The notes below the pieces were generated by a model, which saw only the letters and a program-made list of their open reading frames with translations, was not told the origin of the DNA and ran no database searches. DNA of 43,159 bases from a virus: IMG/VR virus record IMGVR_UViG_3300025889_015902, positions 1 to 43,159 of that record; one strand, given 5' to 3'. Below, in pieces: positions 18,301 through 25,680 of the stretch (the stretch's first letter is position 1; each line of letters starts with the position of its first letter). Both the position numbers and the translations under genes were made by a program.

Positions 18301-21300
18301 TTGAACTAACTCCTGAAGTACCACCTGCTCCGTCAGTACCTGAAGTACCTGAAGATCCACTAGTACCTGATACGGCACTTTGGGCAGAATCACCTGCTGA
18401 ACCTGCTGTACCAGTAGAACCACTAGTACCTGAGGTACCGCTATTTCCTGAAGTACCTCCATTTCCATCTGTACCTGCTGAACCTGCAGAACCTGATGTA
18501 CCTGAAGTACCTGAACCACCATCTGTACCGGAAGTACCTGAACTTCCTGAAGTACCTGAGACTGCACTTTGTGCATTTGCACCGGTTGAACCGTTTGTAC
18601 CAGTTGAACCAGCAGTACCTGAAGTACCTGATTGACCACTTGTGCCTCCTACTCCGTTTTTACCTGAAGTACCTGCTGAACCTTGAGTACCTGAAGTTGA
18701 ACTAACTCCTGAAGTACCACCCGCTCCATCAGTACCTGATGAACCTGAACTACCTGAAGTACCACTTACGGCACTTTGAGCTGAAGCACCTGCTGAACCA
18801 GCTGTACCTGAAGAACCTGAGGAACCTGAAGTACCTGATGAACCTGAAGTACCAGATGAACCTGAAGTTCCTGCTGAACCTGCTGTACCTGAGCTGCCTG
18901 AAGAACCTGCTGTACCTGAGCTGCCTGAAGAACCTGAAGTACCGCTTGAACCTGATGAACTACTATCTCCTGAGGTACCATTAGTTCCTGAAGAACCTGC
19001 TGTACCTGAAGTTGAACTAACTCCTGAAGTACCACCTGCCCCATCAGTACCTGATGTACCTGAGCTACCTGAAGTACCTGATACGGCACTTTGAGCGGAA
19101 TCACCTGCTGAACCGTTTGTACCCGTAGAACCAGATGTACCTGAAGTGCCTGATTGACCACTTGTACCTCCTACTCCATTTTTACCTGAAGTACCAGCTG
19201 AACCATTTGTACCTGAAGTGCTTGATACACCTGAAGTACCTCCAGCACCGTCTGTACCTGAACTACCAGATGAACCACTAGTTCCTGAAATAGCACTTTG
19301 AGCAGAAGCACCTGCTGAACCAGCTGTACCTGAAGAACCTGAGGAACCTGAAGTACCTGATGAACCAGAAGAACCTGATGTTCCGCTTGAACCTGATGTA
19401 CCTGAAGAACCTGATGAACCCGCAGTGCCTGAACTACCGGAAGAACCTGAAGTACCACTTGAACCTGATGAACTACTATCTCCTGAGGTACCATTAGTTC
19501 CTGAAGAACCTGCTGTACCTGAGGTTGAACTTATACCAGAAGTACCTGAATCTCCATCAGTTCCGGATGAACCTGAAGAACCACTAGTACCACTTACTGC
19601 GCTTTGAGCGTTTGAACCTGTTGAACCATTTGTACCAGTTGAACCACTAGTACCTGATGTACCAGCTTGTCCACTTGTACCCCCAGCACCATCTGTACCA
19701 GCAGAACCTGAGGAACCTGCTGTACCTGAAGTACTAGCTACTCCTGAAGTACCGCCAGCACCGTCAGTACCTGAAGTACCTGAACTACCTGATGTACCAC
19801 TTACAGCACTTTGAGCATTATCTCCTGCTGAACCAGCTGTACCAGTAGAACCACTAGTACCTGATGTACCACTATTTCCTGAAGTACCCCCATCACCGTC
19901 TGTACCAGCAGAACCTGCTGAACCTGATGTACCTGAAGTACCTGAATCTCCGTCGGTACCTGAAGTACCTGAGGAACCTGAAGTACCTGATACTGCACTT
20001 TGAGCAGAATCACCAGCGCTACCTGCAGTACCAGTACTACCTGAGGTACCAGCAGTACCTGAAGTACCACTAGAACCTGAACTACCTGAAGCACCTGAAG
20101 TACCACTACCTCCATCAGTTCCTGAAGAACCTGAGGAACCTGAAGTACCACTTACTGCGCTTTGAGCTGAGTCACCAGCTGAACCTGCTGTACCTGAAGA
20201 ACCTGATGTACCAGCAGTACCTGAAGTACCACTAGAACCTGAACTACCTGATGTTCCTGATGAACCTGAATCACCATCAGTACCTGAACTACCAGAAGAA
20301 CCAGAAGTACCTGAAACAGCACTTTGTGCAGAGTCACCGGCACTACCAGCTGTACCAGAACTACCTGAAGTACCTGATGTACCAGCTTGACCTGATGTAC
20401 CATTATCTCCATCAGTACCAGCAGAACCTGCTGAACCTGAAGTACCTGAAGTACCTGAATCTCCGTCGGTACCTGAAGTACCTGAGGAACCTGAAGTACC
20501 TGATACTGCACTTTGGGCTGAATCACCTGCACTACCTGCTGTACCTGAAGATCCAGATGTACCAGCAGTACCTGAAGTACCACTAGAACCTGAACTACCT
20601 GAAGCACCTGAAGTACCACTATCTCCGTCTGTACCTGAACTACCAGAAGAACCTGAAGTACCTGATACTGCACTTTGGGCTGAATCACCTGCACTACCTG
20701 CTGTACCTGAGCTACCTGAAGTTCCAGCTGTACCTGAGGTACCACTTGAACCAGATGAACCTGAAGTACCTGATGAACCTGAACCACCATCCGTACCTGA
20801 AGAACCTGAACTACCTGAAGTACCACTTACAGCACTTTGAGCATTATCTCCTGTTGAACCATTTGTACCAGTAGAACCTGATGTACCACTTGTACCTGAA
20901 TTTCCTGAGGTACCTCCATTTCCATCTGTACCTGCTGAACCTGCAGAACCTGAAGTACCTGAAGTACCTGAACCTCCGTCGGTACCTGAAGTACCTGATG
21001 AACCACTAGTACCTGATACGGCACTTTGAGCAGAGTCACCAGCGCTACCTGCAGTACCTGTTGAACCACTAGTACCTGCAGTACCTGAAGTACCACTAGA
21101 ACCAGATGAACCTGAAGCACCTGAAGTACCACTACCTCCATCTGTACCAGATGAACCTGAACTTCCTGAAGTACCTGAAACAGCACTTTGAGCTGAATCA
21201 CCTGCTGAACCAGCTGTACCTGAGCTACCTGAAGTTCCAGCTGTACCTGAGGTACCACTTGAACCAGATGAACCTGAAGTACCTGAACTACCTGAACCTC

Positions 21301-24154
21301 CATCGGTACCTGAGGTACCAGATGAACCACTAGTACCACTTATAGCACTTTGGGCATTATCTCCTGTTGAACCATTTGTACCTGTTGAACCACTAGTACC
21401 TGATGTACCAGCTTGACCTGATGTACCATTATCTCCATCAGTACCAGCAGAACCTGCTGAACCTGATGTACCTGAAGTACCACTACCTCCATCAGTTCCT
21501 GAAGAACCTGAAGAACCAGAAGTACCTGAAATTGCACTTTGAGCAGAATCACCAGCACTACCTGCAGTACCAGTACTACCTGAGGTACCAGCAGTACCTG
21601 AAGTACCTGATGAGCCTGAGCTTCCCGAAGCACCTGAAGTGCCACTATCTCCATCTGTACCAGATGAACCAGATGAACCTGAAGTTCCTGAAACAGCACT
21701 TTGTGCTGAATCACCTGCTGAACCTGCTGTACCTGAGCTACCAGAAGTACCTGCGGTGCCTGAAGTTCCTGAAGAACCAGAACTACCTGAGGTGCCTGAT
21801 GAGCCTGATCCTCCATCGGTACCTGAACTACCGGATGAACCTGAAGTACCACTTACAGCACTTTGTGCTGAGTCACCAGCACTACCTGCTGTACCAGAAG
21901 AACCTGAGGTACCTGCTGTACCTGAAGTGCCTGAGGAACCTGATGAACCTGAAGTACCTGAACTACCTGAACCACCATCGGTACCCGATGAACCTGATGA
22001 ACCTGAAGTACCACTTACAGCACTTTGAGCATTTGCTCCTGCTGAACCCGCAGTACCCGTTGAACCACTAGTACCTGAAGAACCTGAGGTACCTGCTGAA
22101 CCACTCCAACCGGAAGTACCTGCAGTACCACTTGAGCCAGAACTTCCGTCTGTACCTGAGCTACCTGAAGAACCTGAAGTTCCCGAAACTGCACTTTGAG
22201 CAGAATCTCCAGCTGAACCAGCTGTACCAGAAGAACCTGAGGTACCTGCTGTACCTGAAGTGCCTGAGGAACCTGATGAACCTGAAGTACCTGAACTACC
22301 TGAACCACCATCTGTACCTGAACTACCAGATGAACCACTAGTACCTGATACGGCGCTTTGGGCTGAATCACCTGCTGAACCTGCTGTACCTGAACTACCA
22401 GATGTACCAGCAGTACCTGAGGTACCTGAGCTACCACTAGAACCAGAAGTACCAGAGCTACCTGAACCTCCGTCTGTACCCGATGAACCTGAAGAACCTG
22501 AAGTTCCCGAAACTGCACTTTGTGCAGAATCACCTGCTGAACCTGCTGTACCAGAAGAACCTGAGGTACCTGCTGTACCTGAGGTACCACTAGAACCAGA
22601 TGAACCTGAAGTGCCTGAGGAACCTGAACCTCCGTCTGTACCTGAACTACCTGAAGAACCTGATGTACCACTTACAGCACTTTGGGCAGAATCACCTGCT
22701 GAACCAGCTGTACCTGAGCTACCTGAAGTTCCTGCTGTACCTGAGGTACCACTTGAACCAGATGAACCTGAAGTACCTGAACTACCTGAACCTCCATCGG
22801 TACCAGATGAACCTGATGAACCAGAAGTACCTGAAACAGCGCTTTGGGCTGAATCACCTGCTGAACCTGCTGTACCTGAAGAACCTGAAGTACCTGAGGT
22901 ACCAGATGTACCTGAACTACCTGATGAACCTGAGCTACCAGATTTACCTGAGGTACCACTATCTCCGTCTGTACCTGAGCTACCTGAGCTACCTGAAGTA
23001 CCGGAAGCACCTGATTGACCTCCGTCTCCAGCACTACCTTGAGTACCACTTGAACCAGCAGTACCTGAAGTTGAACTTATACCTGAAGTACCTGCAACTC
23101 CATTTTTACCGGAAGAACCTGCTGAACCACTAGTTCCTGATGTTGAACTTTCTCCTGAAGTACCTGCTTCACCAGATGAACCTACTGTACCTGATGAACC
23201 ACTAGTACCTGAAGTACCAGTTTGACCTGAAGTACCTGAAGTACCTGAGCTGCCTGATGAACCACTTGAGCCAGAAGTACCTGCTGTACCTGCGGTACCC
23301 GAAGTACCTGAGCTACCTGATGTACCACTTGAACCTGAGGTTCTAGAAGCACCTGATTGGGCGTGACTACCAAATGAACCAGATTTACCTGAAGTACCTG
23401 ATGAACCTGATGAACCTGCATTTCCTGAGGTACCAGCTGTACCACTTGAACCAGATTTACCTGAGGTACCTGAAGTTCCAGAAGCACCCGAAGAACCTAC
23501 ATTACCACTTGAACCAGCAGAACCACTAGAACCAGCTGTACCTGAAGTACCACTTACACCAGCAGAACCTGAGGTACCACTTGAACCTGAGGTACCACTT
23601 GTACCAGAAGCTCCAGGTAATAATCTATATTGTAATACCCCTGTAGAAGGGTCATAAACAGTAAAGTAAAAACTTTCTGTATTTTCTGTTAATGTATTAA
23701 TTTTAACTTCAGAACCACTAATATGAAGTGATCCAGTTAAACCTAATGTATCGGTAGTATAATCATATGTAAAGTTAGCTGAACCACTTAACCCCAAATC
23801 AGGATTAGAACCTGTAGCAAATTGAATTTGTGTGTTATCACCTACAGCAGAGTCAGCTTCAGGAACTAAAATTTGAACACCACCATTAGGAAGTGGGGTT
23901 ACTTCAATTCCTGAACCTGTAAAATAAAATGATTTAGCGTAATTTACTTGAGAGCCTGTGTAATATACTTGAACACCTCCTAAACCAGGAAGAGTACTTA
24001 AGTCAAGACTATGAGATACAGGGTTGCTACCAGTGTAATAAAAATTAATTACACTACCAGCTAAAGAACTAGAGTAATAAAGGGATGAAAAATTCCCATC
24101 TACTTCCGCAAAAGTTAACTCGGATCCTTTATTCTGTCTTAGTATGATACCCAT
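12338..24154 (-). CDS. Giant Gly-Ser/Thr triplet-repeat fibre with S74 chaperone
   Basis: This is a 3938-residue protein. Residues 1-180 form a unique head whose SELTFAEVDGNFSSLY is typical of phage fibre N-termini. Residues 181-3798 are Gly-X-Y triplets, Y mostly Ser and X mostly Thr, Ser or Ala, with no Pro except one copy near the end. Gly periodicity is broken by an AQSAVS/AQSAIS/AQSGVS insert about 37 times. Residues 3799-3938 hold a short beta segment and a Peptidase_S74 chaperone: SSDARLKDN (self-cleavage Ser before Asp), GYEFDWN, then HDIGVIAQEIEKVLPELV and a final helix. S74 domains trimerise fibres and then cut themselves off. The gene follows the neck genes and its stop overlaps the LamG gene. 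Whether the triplets form a collagen-type helix or polyglycine-II bundles is unknown. Confidence 0.9.
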   Translation of the reverse strand: MGIILRQNKGSELTFAEVDGNFSSLYYSSSLAGSVINFYYTGSNPVSHSLDLSTLPGLGGVQVYYTGSQVNYAKSFYFTGSGIEVTPLPNGGVQILVPEADSAVGDNTQIQFATGSNPDLGLSGSANFTYDYTTDTLGLTGSLHISGSEVKINTLTENTESFYFTVYDPSTGVLQYRLLPGASGTSGTSGSSGTSGSAGVSGTSGTAGSSGSAGSSGNVGSSGASGTSGTSGKSGSSGTAGTSGNAGSSGSSGTSGKSGSFGSHAQSGASRTSGSSGTSGSSGTSGTAGTAGTSGSSGSSGSSGTSGTSGQTGTSGTSGSSGTVGSSGEAGTSGESSTSGTSGSAGSSGKNGVAGTSGISSTSGTAGSSGTQGSAGDGGQSGASGTSGSSGSSGTDGDSGTSGKSGSSGSSGSSGTSGTSGTSGSSGTAGSAGDSAQSAVSGTSGSSGSSGTDGGSGSSGTSGSSGSSGTSGTAGTSGSSGTAGSAGDSAQSAVSGTSGSSGSSGTDGGSGSSGTSGSSGSSGTSGTAGTSGSSGTAGSAGDSAQSAVSGTSGSSGSSGTDGGSGSSGTSGSSGSSGTSGTAGTSGSSGTAGSAGDSAQSAVSGTSGSSGSSGTDGGSGSSGTSGSSGSSGTSGTAGTSGSSGTAGSAGDSAQSAVSGTSGSSGSSGTDGSSGSSGTAGTSGWSGSAGTSGSSGTSGSTGTAGSAGANAQSAVSGTSGSSGSSGTDGGSGSSGTSGSSGSSGTSGTAGTSGSSGTAGSAGDSAQSAVSGTSGSSGSSGTDGGSGSSGTSGSSGSSGTSGTAGTSGSSGTAGSAGDSAQSAVSGTSGSSGSSGTDGDSGTSGASGSSGSSGTSGTAGTSGSTGTAGSAGDSAQSAISGTSGSSGSSGTDGGSGTSGTSGSAGSAGTDGDNGTSGQAGTSGTSGSTGTNGSTGDNAQSAISGTSGSSGTSGTDGGSGSSGTSGSSGSSGTSGTAGTSGSSGTAGSAGDSAQSAVSGTSGSSGSSGTDGGSGTSGASGSSGSSGTSGTAGTSGSTGTAGSAGDSAQSAVSGTSGSSGTSGTDGGSGTSGTSGSAGSAGTDGNGGTSGNSGTSGTSGSTGTNGSTGDNAQSAVSGTSGSSGSSGTDGGSGSSGTSGSSGSSGTSGTAGTSGSSGTAGSAGDSAQSAVSGTSGSSGSSGTDGDSGTSGASGSSGSSGTSGTAGTSGSSGTAGSAGDSAQSAVSGTSGSSGTSGTDGDSGTSGTSGSAGSAGTDGDNGTSGQAGTSGTSGSSGTAGSAGDSAQSAVSGTSGSSGSSGTDGDSGSSGTSGSSGSSGTSGTAGTSGSSGTAGSAGDSAQSAVSGTSGSSGSSGTDGGSGTSGASGSSGSSGTSGTAGTSGSTGTAGSAGDSAQSAVSGTSGSSGTSGTDGDSGTSGTSGSAGSAGTDGDGGTSGNSGTSGTSGSTGTAGSAGDNAQSAVSGTSGSSGTSGTDGAGGTSGVASTSGTAGSSGSAGTDGAGGTSGQAGTSGTSGSTGTNGSTGSNAQSAVSGTSGSSGSSGTDGDSGTSGISSTSGTAGSSGTNGTSGDSSSSGSSGTSGSSGSSGTAGSSGSSGTSGSSGTSGSSGSSGTSGSSGSSGTAGSAGASAQSAISGTSGSSGSSGTDGAGGTSGVSSTSGTNGSAGTSGKNGVGGTSGQSGTSGTSGSTGTNGSAGDSAQSAVSGTSGSSGTSGTDGAGGTSGVSSTSGTAGSSGTNGTSGDSSSSGSSGTSGSSGSSGTAGSSGSSGTAGSAGTSGSSGTSGSSGTSGSSGSSGTAGSAGASAQSAVSGTSGSSGSSGTDGAGGTSGVSSTSGTQGSAGTSGKNGVGGTSGQSGTSGTAGSTGTNGSTGANAQSAVSGTSGSSGTSGTDGGSGTSGTSGSAGSAGTDGNGGTSGNSGTSGTSGSTGTAGSAGDSAQSAVSGTSGSSGTSGTDGAGGTSGVSSTSGTNGSAGSSGKDGVAGTSGKSATSGTSGSTGTAGTSGTSKTSGSSGTSGSSGSSGTSGTAGTSGSSGTSGSSGSSGTAGSAGASAQSAVSGTSGSSGSSGTDGAGGTSGVSSTSGTNGSAGTSGKNGAGGTSGKAGTSGTSGSTGTAGSAGDSAQSAVSGTSGSSGTSGTDGAGGTSGKSSTSGTQGSSGTSGKNGAAGTSGVASTSGTNGSAGTSGKDGAAGTSGKSGTSGTNGSAGSSGVNGIAGTSGVSSTSGTQGSGGTSGKNGAAGTSGKAGTSGTSGSTGTNGSTGSNAQSAISGTSGSSGTSGTDGGGGTSGLSSTSGTQGSSGTSGKNGNNGTSGQAGTSGTNGSAGTNGKNGAAGTSGNSSTSGTNGSAGSSGVNGIAGTSGVSSTSGTQGSAGTSGKNGAGGTSGKAGTSGTSGSTGTNGSTGSNAQSAVSGTSGSSGTSGTDGGGGTSGLSSTSGTNGSAGTNGKNGAGGTSGKSGTSGTNGSAGTSGKDGANGTSGKSGTSGTNGSAGSSGKDGVAGTSGKSSTSGTQGSSGTSGKDGVAGTSGKAGTSGTSGSTGTNGSTGSNAQSAVSGTSGSSGTSGTDGAGGTSGVSSTSGTNGSAGTSGKNGAAGTSGKSGTSGTNGSTGTSGKDGVHGTSGKSGTSGTNGSAGSSGVNGIAGTSGVSSTSGTQGSAGTSGKNGAGGTSGKAGTSGTSGSTGTNGSTGSNAQSAVSGTSGSSGTSGTDGAGGTSGKSSTSGTNGSTGTNGKDGAAGTSGKSGTSGTNGSGGTSGKNGANGTSGKSGTSGTNGSAGSSGVNGIAGTSGVSSTSGTNGSTGTGGKNGAGGTSGKAGTSGTSGSTGTNGSTGSNAQSAVSGTSGSSGTSGTDGAGGTSGKSSTSGTQGSSGTGGKNGAGGTSGKSSTSGTNGSAGTSGKNGNAGTSGVASTSGTSGSSGTSGTSGVDGLAGESGLSKTSGSSGSSGTNGTSGINGAAGTSGVSSTSGTQGSSGTSGKNGVAGTSGVSSTSGTNGSGGTAGKNGAGGTSGKSGTSGTSGSTGTNGSTGSNAQSAVSGTSGSSGTSGTDGGSGTSGVSATSGTKGSNGTSGVNGAAGTSGKSSTSGTNGTSGTAGKDGVAGTSGVASTSGTQGSSGTGGKNGAGGTSGVSSTSGTNGSAGTSGKNGAGGTSGKAGTSGTSGSTGTNGSTGSNAQSAVSGTSGSSGTSGTDGGSGTSGKSATSGTKGSNGTSGVNGAAGTSGKSSTSGTNGSGGTSGKNGAGGTSGVASTSGTNGSSGTSGKNGVAGTSGVAAVSGTSGSSGTSGTSGVDGAAGLSGESKTSGTNGSSGTSGVNGANGTSGKSGTSGTNGSGGTSGKNGAGGTSGVASTSGTNGSGGTSGKNGAGGTSGKSGTSGTNGSGGTSGANAQSGVSGTSGSSGTSGTDGGSGTSGKSATSGTKGSNGTSGVNGAAGTSGKSAVSGTNGSSGTSGVNGAAGTSGKSGTSGTNGSGGTSGKNGAAGTSGVASTSGTNGSAGSSGKNGAAGTSGVASTSGTNGSAGTGGKNGAGGTSGKSGTSGTNGSGGTSGITGASGGSAESGTSGTNGSGGTSGKNGAGGTSGVSSTSGTNGSGGTAGKNGAGGTSGKSGTSGTNGSAGSSGKDGVAGTSGKSGTSGTNGSGGTSGKNGAGGTSGVASTSGTNGSGGTAGKNGAGGTSGKSGTSGTNGSGGTSGVNAQSGVSGTSGSSGSSGTDGGSGTSGIAGGSGTSGKSGTSGTNGSGGTAGKNGGSGTSGKNGTSGTNGASGTSGVNGAAGTSGKNGTSGTNGASGTSGKNGAAGTSGVNGTSGTSGVPGTSGTSINGTSGISGGAFVDHPDYLVKTDSATQVSSVDFITVNNTTNVITVSGEIRATGDVIAFYSSDARLKDNVTPITNSLEKVNQINGYEFDWNDKQSSYEGHDIGVIAQEIEKVLPELVQTRDNGYKAVKYEKLVALLIEAIKELDNKVNNK
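12761..23614 (-). repeat. Triplet-coded repeat tract of the giant fibre gene (10.85 kb)
   Basis: About 3618 codons of 9-base quasi-repeats (GGT ACT TCA type) encode Gly-X-Y triplets. Longer units are superimposed, each marked by an AQSAVS-type insert. The N-terminal half uses short units poor in Lys. The C-terminal half uses longer units with GKNGAGGTSGKAGTSG-type segments rich in Lys and Asn. The opposite strand is open over long stretches as a by-product. Confidence 0.95.
22184..22852 (-). repeat. Four consecutive 54-residue (162-bp) units inside the fibre tract
   Basis: SAQSAVS is encoded at 22832-22852 and at 22670-22690, exactly 162 bases apart, and again near 22508, 22346 and 22184. 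The protein units between them are identical, but the DNA differs at many synonymous positions, including switches between TCN and AGY serine codons. Confidence 0.85.
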
Positions 24155-24160
24155 TTTTAT

Positions 24161-24170
24161 TTATAAATAT
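24161..24170 (-). promoter_or_regulatory. Late-promoter-like AT element before giant fibre gene
   Basis: The minus strand reads ATATTTATAAATAAAA, 6 bases before the ATG at 24154. It is probably the start of the transcript that also carries the LamG and glycosyltransferase genes, which have no such element of their own. Confidence 0.55.
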
Positions 24171-24183
24171 TAACAGATTAATA

Positions 24184-25116
24184 TTATTCTTCAAAAGTTG
24201 AAGGAGAAGAATTAAAAGGGATATCTGTTCTTGGGGGTATTGTACTATTTGTATTTTTAAGGTCTGAGACTACTTCCATGTTAAATATAATTTGATTCTT
24301 ACTACTAAATTTCTTCAATGCTGTTAATTCTTTCTGTACTGTATCTGGGACTACATAACCATATAATTTTAACTGGAAAGTTGCTTTTACTGTTCTTTCA
24401 CTACCTTGGACTAATTCAGTAGGGGTAGAAAAATTGTCTATAGTAGCCCTAAACTTAAAACGATCAGGATTACCCCAATATGAATCAGAAGCGTAATTAA
24501 TAGCTTCAACTACTTTATTTAGTTGTTCAATATAATATGTGGATACAATAAAATCATATGTAATATTTACATAATCAGGTATCACGACAGCATAGTATTG
24601 TTTTAGGGGTTGCTGGTTGTTTAAGACGTTAAAATTATCGTATGTATTTTGTTTATTATAAGGTTTTGTAAATATTTGAACGTTATGAGGATTGTTAGCA
24701 TCCATTTTTCTAGTTAATGATCTATTACGTTCAATTTGATTACGTTTAAATGTAATAAGAGGCATCATAATTTTGCCTTTCTTATCTCTGTAGTACCCAT
24801 CTTTTTGAATTTGTTTCCACCTTTCAGGTGAACCATAAATTACAGGTACTTTTTGTACTACACCATTTTGTTGTACTGTAGGTTTGATAACATTTTCCAT
24901 ATAATAGAAAATTGCTTCATCAATTTCTTTAAATCCTAAAGTAAACGGTTTAGTATTATCATCTCTAAAAGAGACTTGATTACCTCTATTTACCCCAGAA
25001 AAATTATTAGGATTACCTCTAGTTCCCCCTGTTTCAGGGTTAACATAAGGATCCTGTTGAGAAATGCTAATTTCTCTTTGGGTTTTTGGTACTGGTATTT
25101 TTCCTCTTTGAGCCAT
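24184..25116 (-). CDS. 15: Tail terminator / proximal sheath stabiliser (T4 gp15-like)
   Basis: This 310-residue protein (T4 gp15 has 272) can be aligned by eye to gp15 over its core: VPVIYGSPERW against the gp15 VPITYAS segment, YVNITYDFIVSTYYIEQLNK against the gp15 strand-helix before its VEQI motif, and VKATFQLKLYGYVVPD against the gp15 strand ending in NGWMYPP. gp15 caps the tail tube and joins it to the neck. The first ~75 residues are polar and poorly conserved. The start overlaps the gp14-like stop (TAATG), and it follows gp13 and gp14 as in T4. The identification combines these motifs and synteny. Similarity is distant. Confidence 0.75.
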   Translation of the reverse strand: MAQRGKIPVPKTQREISISQQDPYVNPETGGTRGNPNNFSGVNRGNQVSFRDDNTKPFTLGFKEIDEAIFYYMENVIKPTVQQNGVVQKVPVIYGSPERWKQIQKDGYYRDKKGKIMMPLITFKRNQIERNRSLTRKMDANNPHNVQIFTKPYNKQNTYDNFNVLNNQQPLKQYYAVVIPDYVNITYDFIVSTYYIEQLNKVVEAINYASDSYWGNPDRFKFRATIDNFSTPTELVQGSERTVKATFQLKLYGYVVPDTVQKELTALKKFSSKNQIIFNMEVVSDLKNTNSTIPPRTDIPFNSSPSTFEE

Positions 25117-25679
25117 TAGATATATCTTTCTTGTGTTATACCTACTTTATCAGCTGGTACGTAATGTGCTTCACAGATAATTGAAATAGAAGAACCAAAT
25201 TCTTCAAGTCCAGGATTAAAGTTTCCGGGTTGATTTGGATAATCTGGGTTCTTACCAGCAAAATACTGGTTAGAAATTATATTGTCTATTTCATAATATC
25301 CTTCATTATATAGGATAATATCTCCTACTTCTGGAACCAAATTAGCTCCGTAGTTGTGGTCTCCTTGATCATAGTTTTGGTTAAAATCTTTTGAAGCTTC
25401 TAATAAATCATCTCTAAGAAATTTAAAAGTAGCACCCCAACTAAAATCTGTACCTAAATCTGTTTCAGGGTATTCTTGGTCTCGTCTTTCTACTAAACAG
25501 TTTAATAAAACAGGACCCATATAATATTTTTCTTCAGCAGCTTCACCATAGAGATTAATCTTAGTTTCCTCTATTTTAAATTTATAAAAAGAACACTGTT
25601 GGGTGATTATATCACCCATCAGTTCTCTACTTATGTGTCTAAATAGACTTATATCTCTTTGAGCGCCAAATAATGCCAT
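25116..25679 (-). CDS. 14: Neck protein (T4 gp14-like)
   Basis: The protein has 187 residues, shorter than T4 gp14 (256). The pattern matches T4-like gp14: IITQQCSFYKFKIEETKINL, then YGEAAEEKYYMGPVLLNCLV, a FLRDDLLE helix, and EVGDIILYNEGYYEIDNI. gp14 forms part of the ring that joins the filled head to the tail. It starts 1 base after the gp13-like stop and its own stop overlaps the gp15-like ATG, giving a three-gene neck unit. The shorter length suggests a reduced C-terminal region compared with T4. Confidence 0.8.
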   Translation of the reverse strand: MALFGAQRDISLFRHISRELMGDIITQQCSFYKFKIEETKINLYGEAAEEKYYMGPVLLNCLVERRDQEYPETDLGTDFSWGATFKFLRDDLLEASKDFNQNYDQGDHNYGANLVPEVGDIILYNEGYYEIDNIISNQYFAGKNPDYPNQPGNFNPGLEEFGSSISIICEAHYVPADKVGITQERYI

Positions 25680-25680
25680 G

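Noticed and set aside
13350-23133. Many long plus-strand open frames rich in Pro-Glu-Val-Pro (for example 13350-14072 and 22260-23018) and minus-strand frames rich in Val-Leu-Gln
   Set aside because: They are the other frames of the triplet-repeat gene: ACC/GGT-rich repeats stay open in several frames. They have no unique domains and no leader signals, and they break off wherever the fibre repeats change.
12761-23614. Possible CRISPR array or tandem minisatellite
   Set aside because: The units are codon-aligned with 9-base and 162-base periods, they lie inside one open frame from fibre head to S74 domain, and there are no conserved repeats separated by unique spacers.
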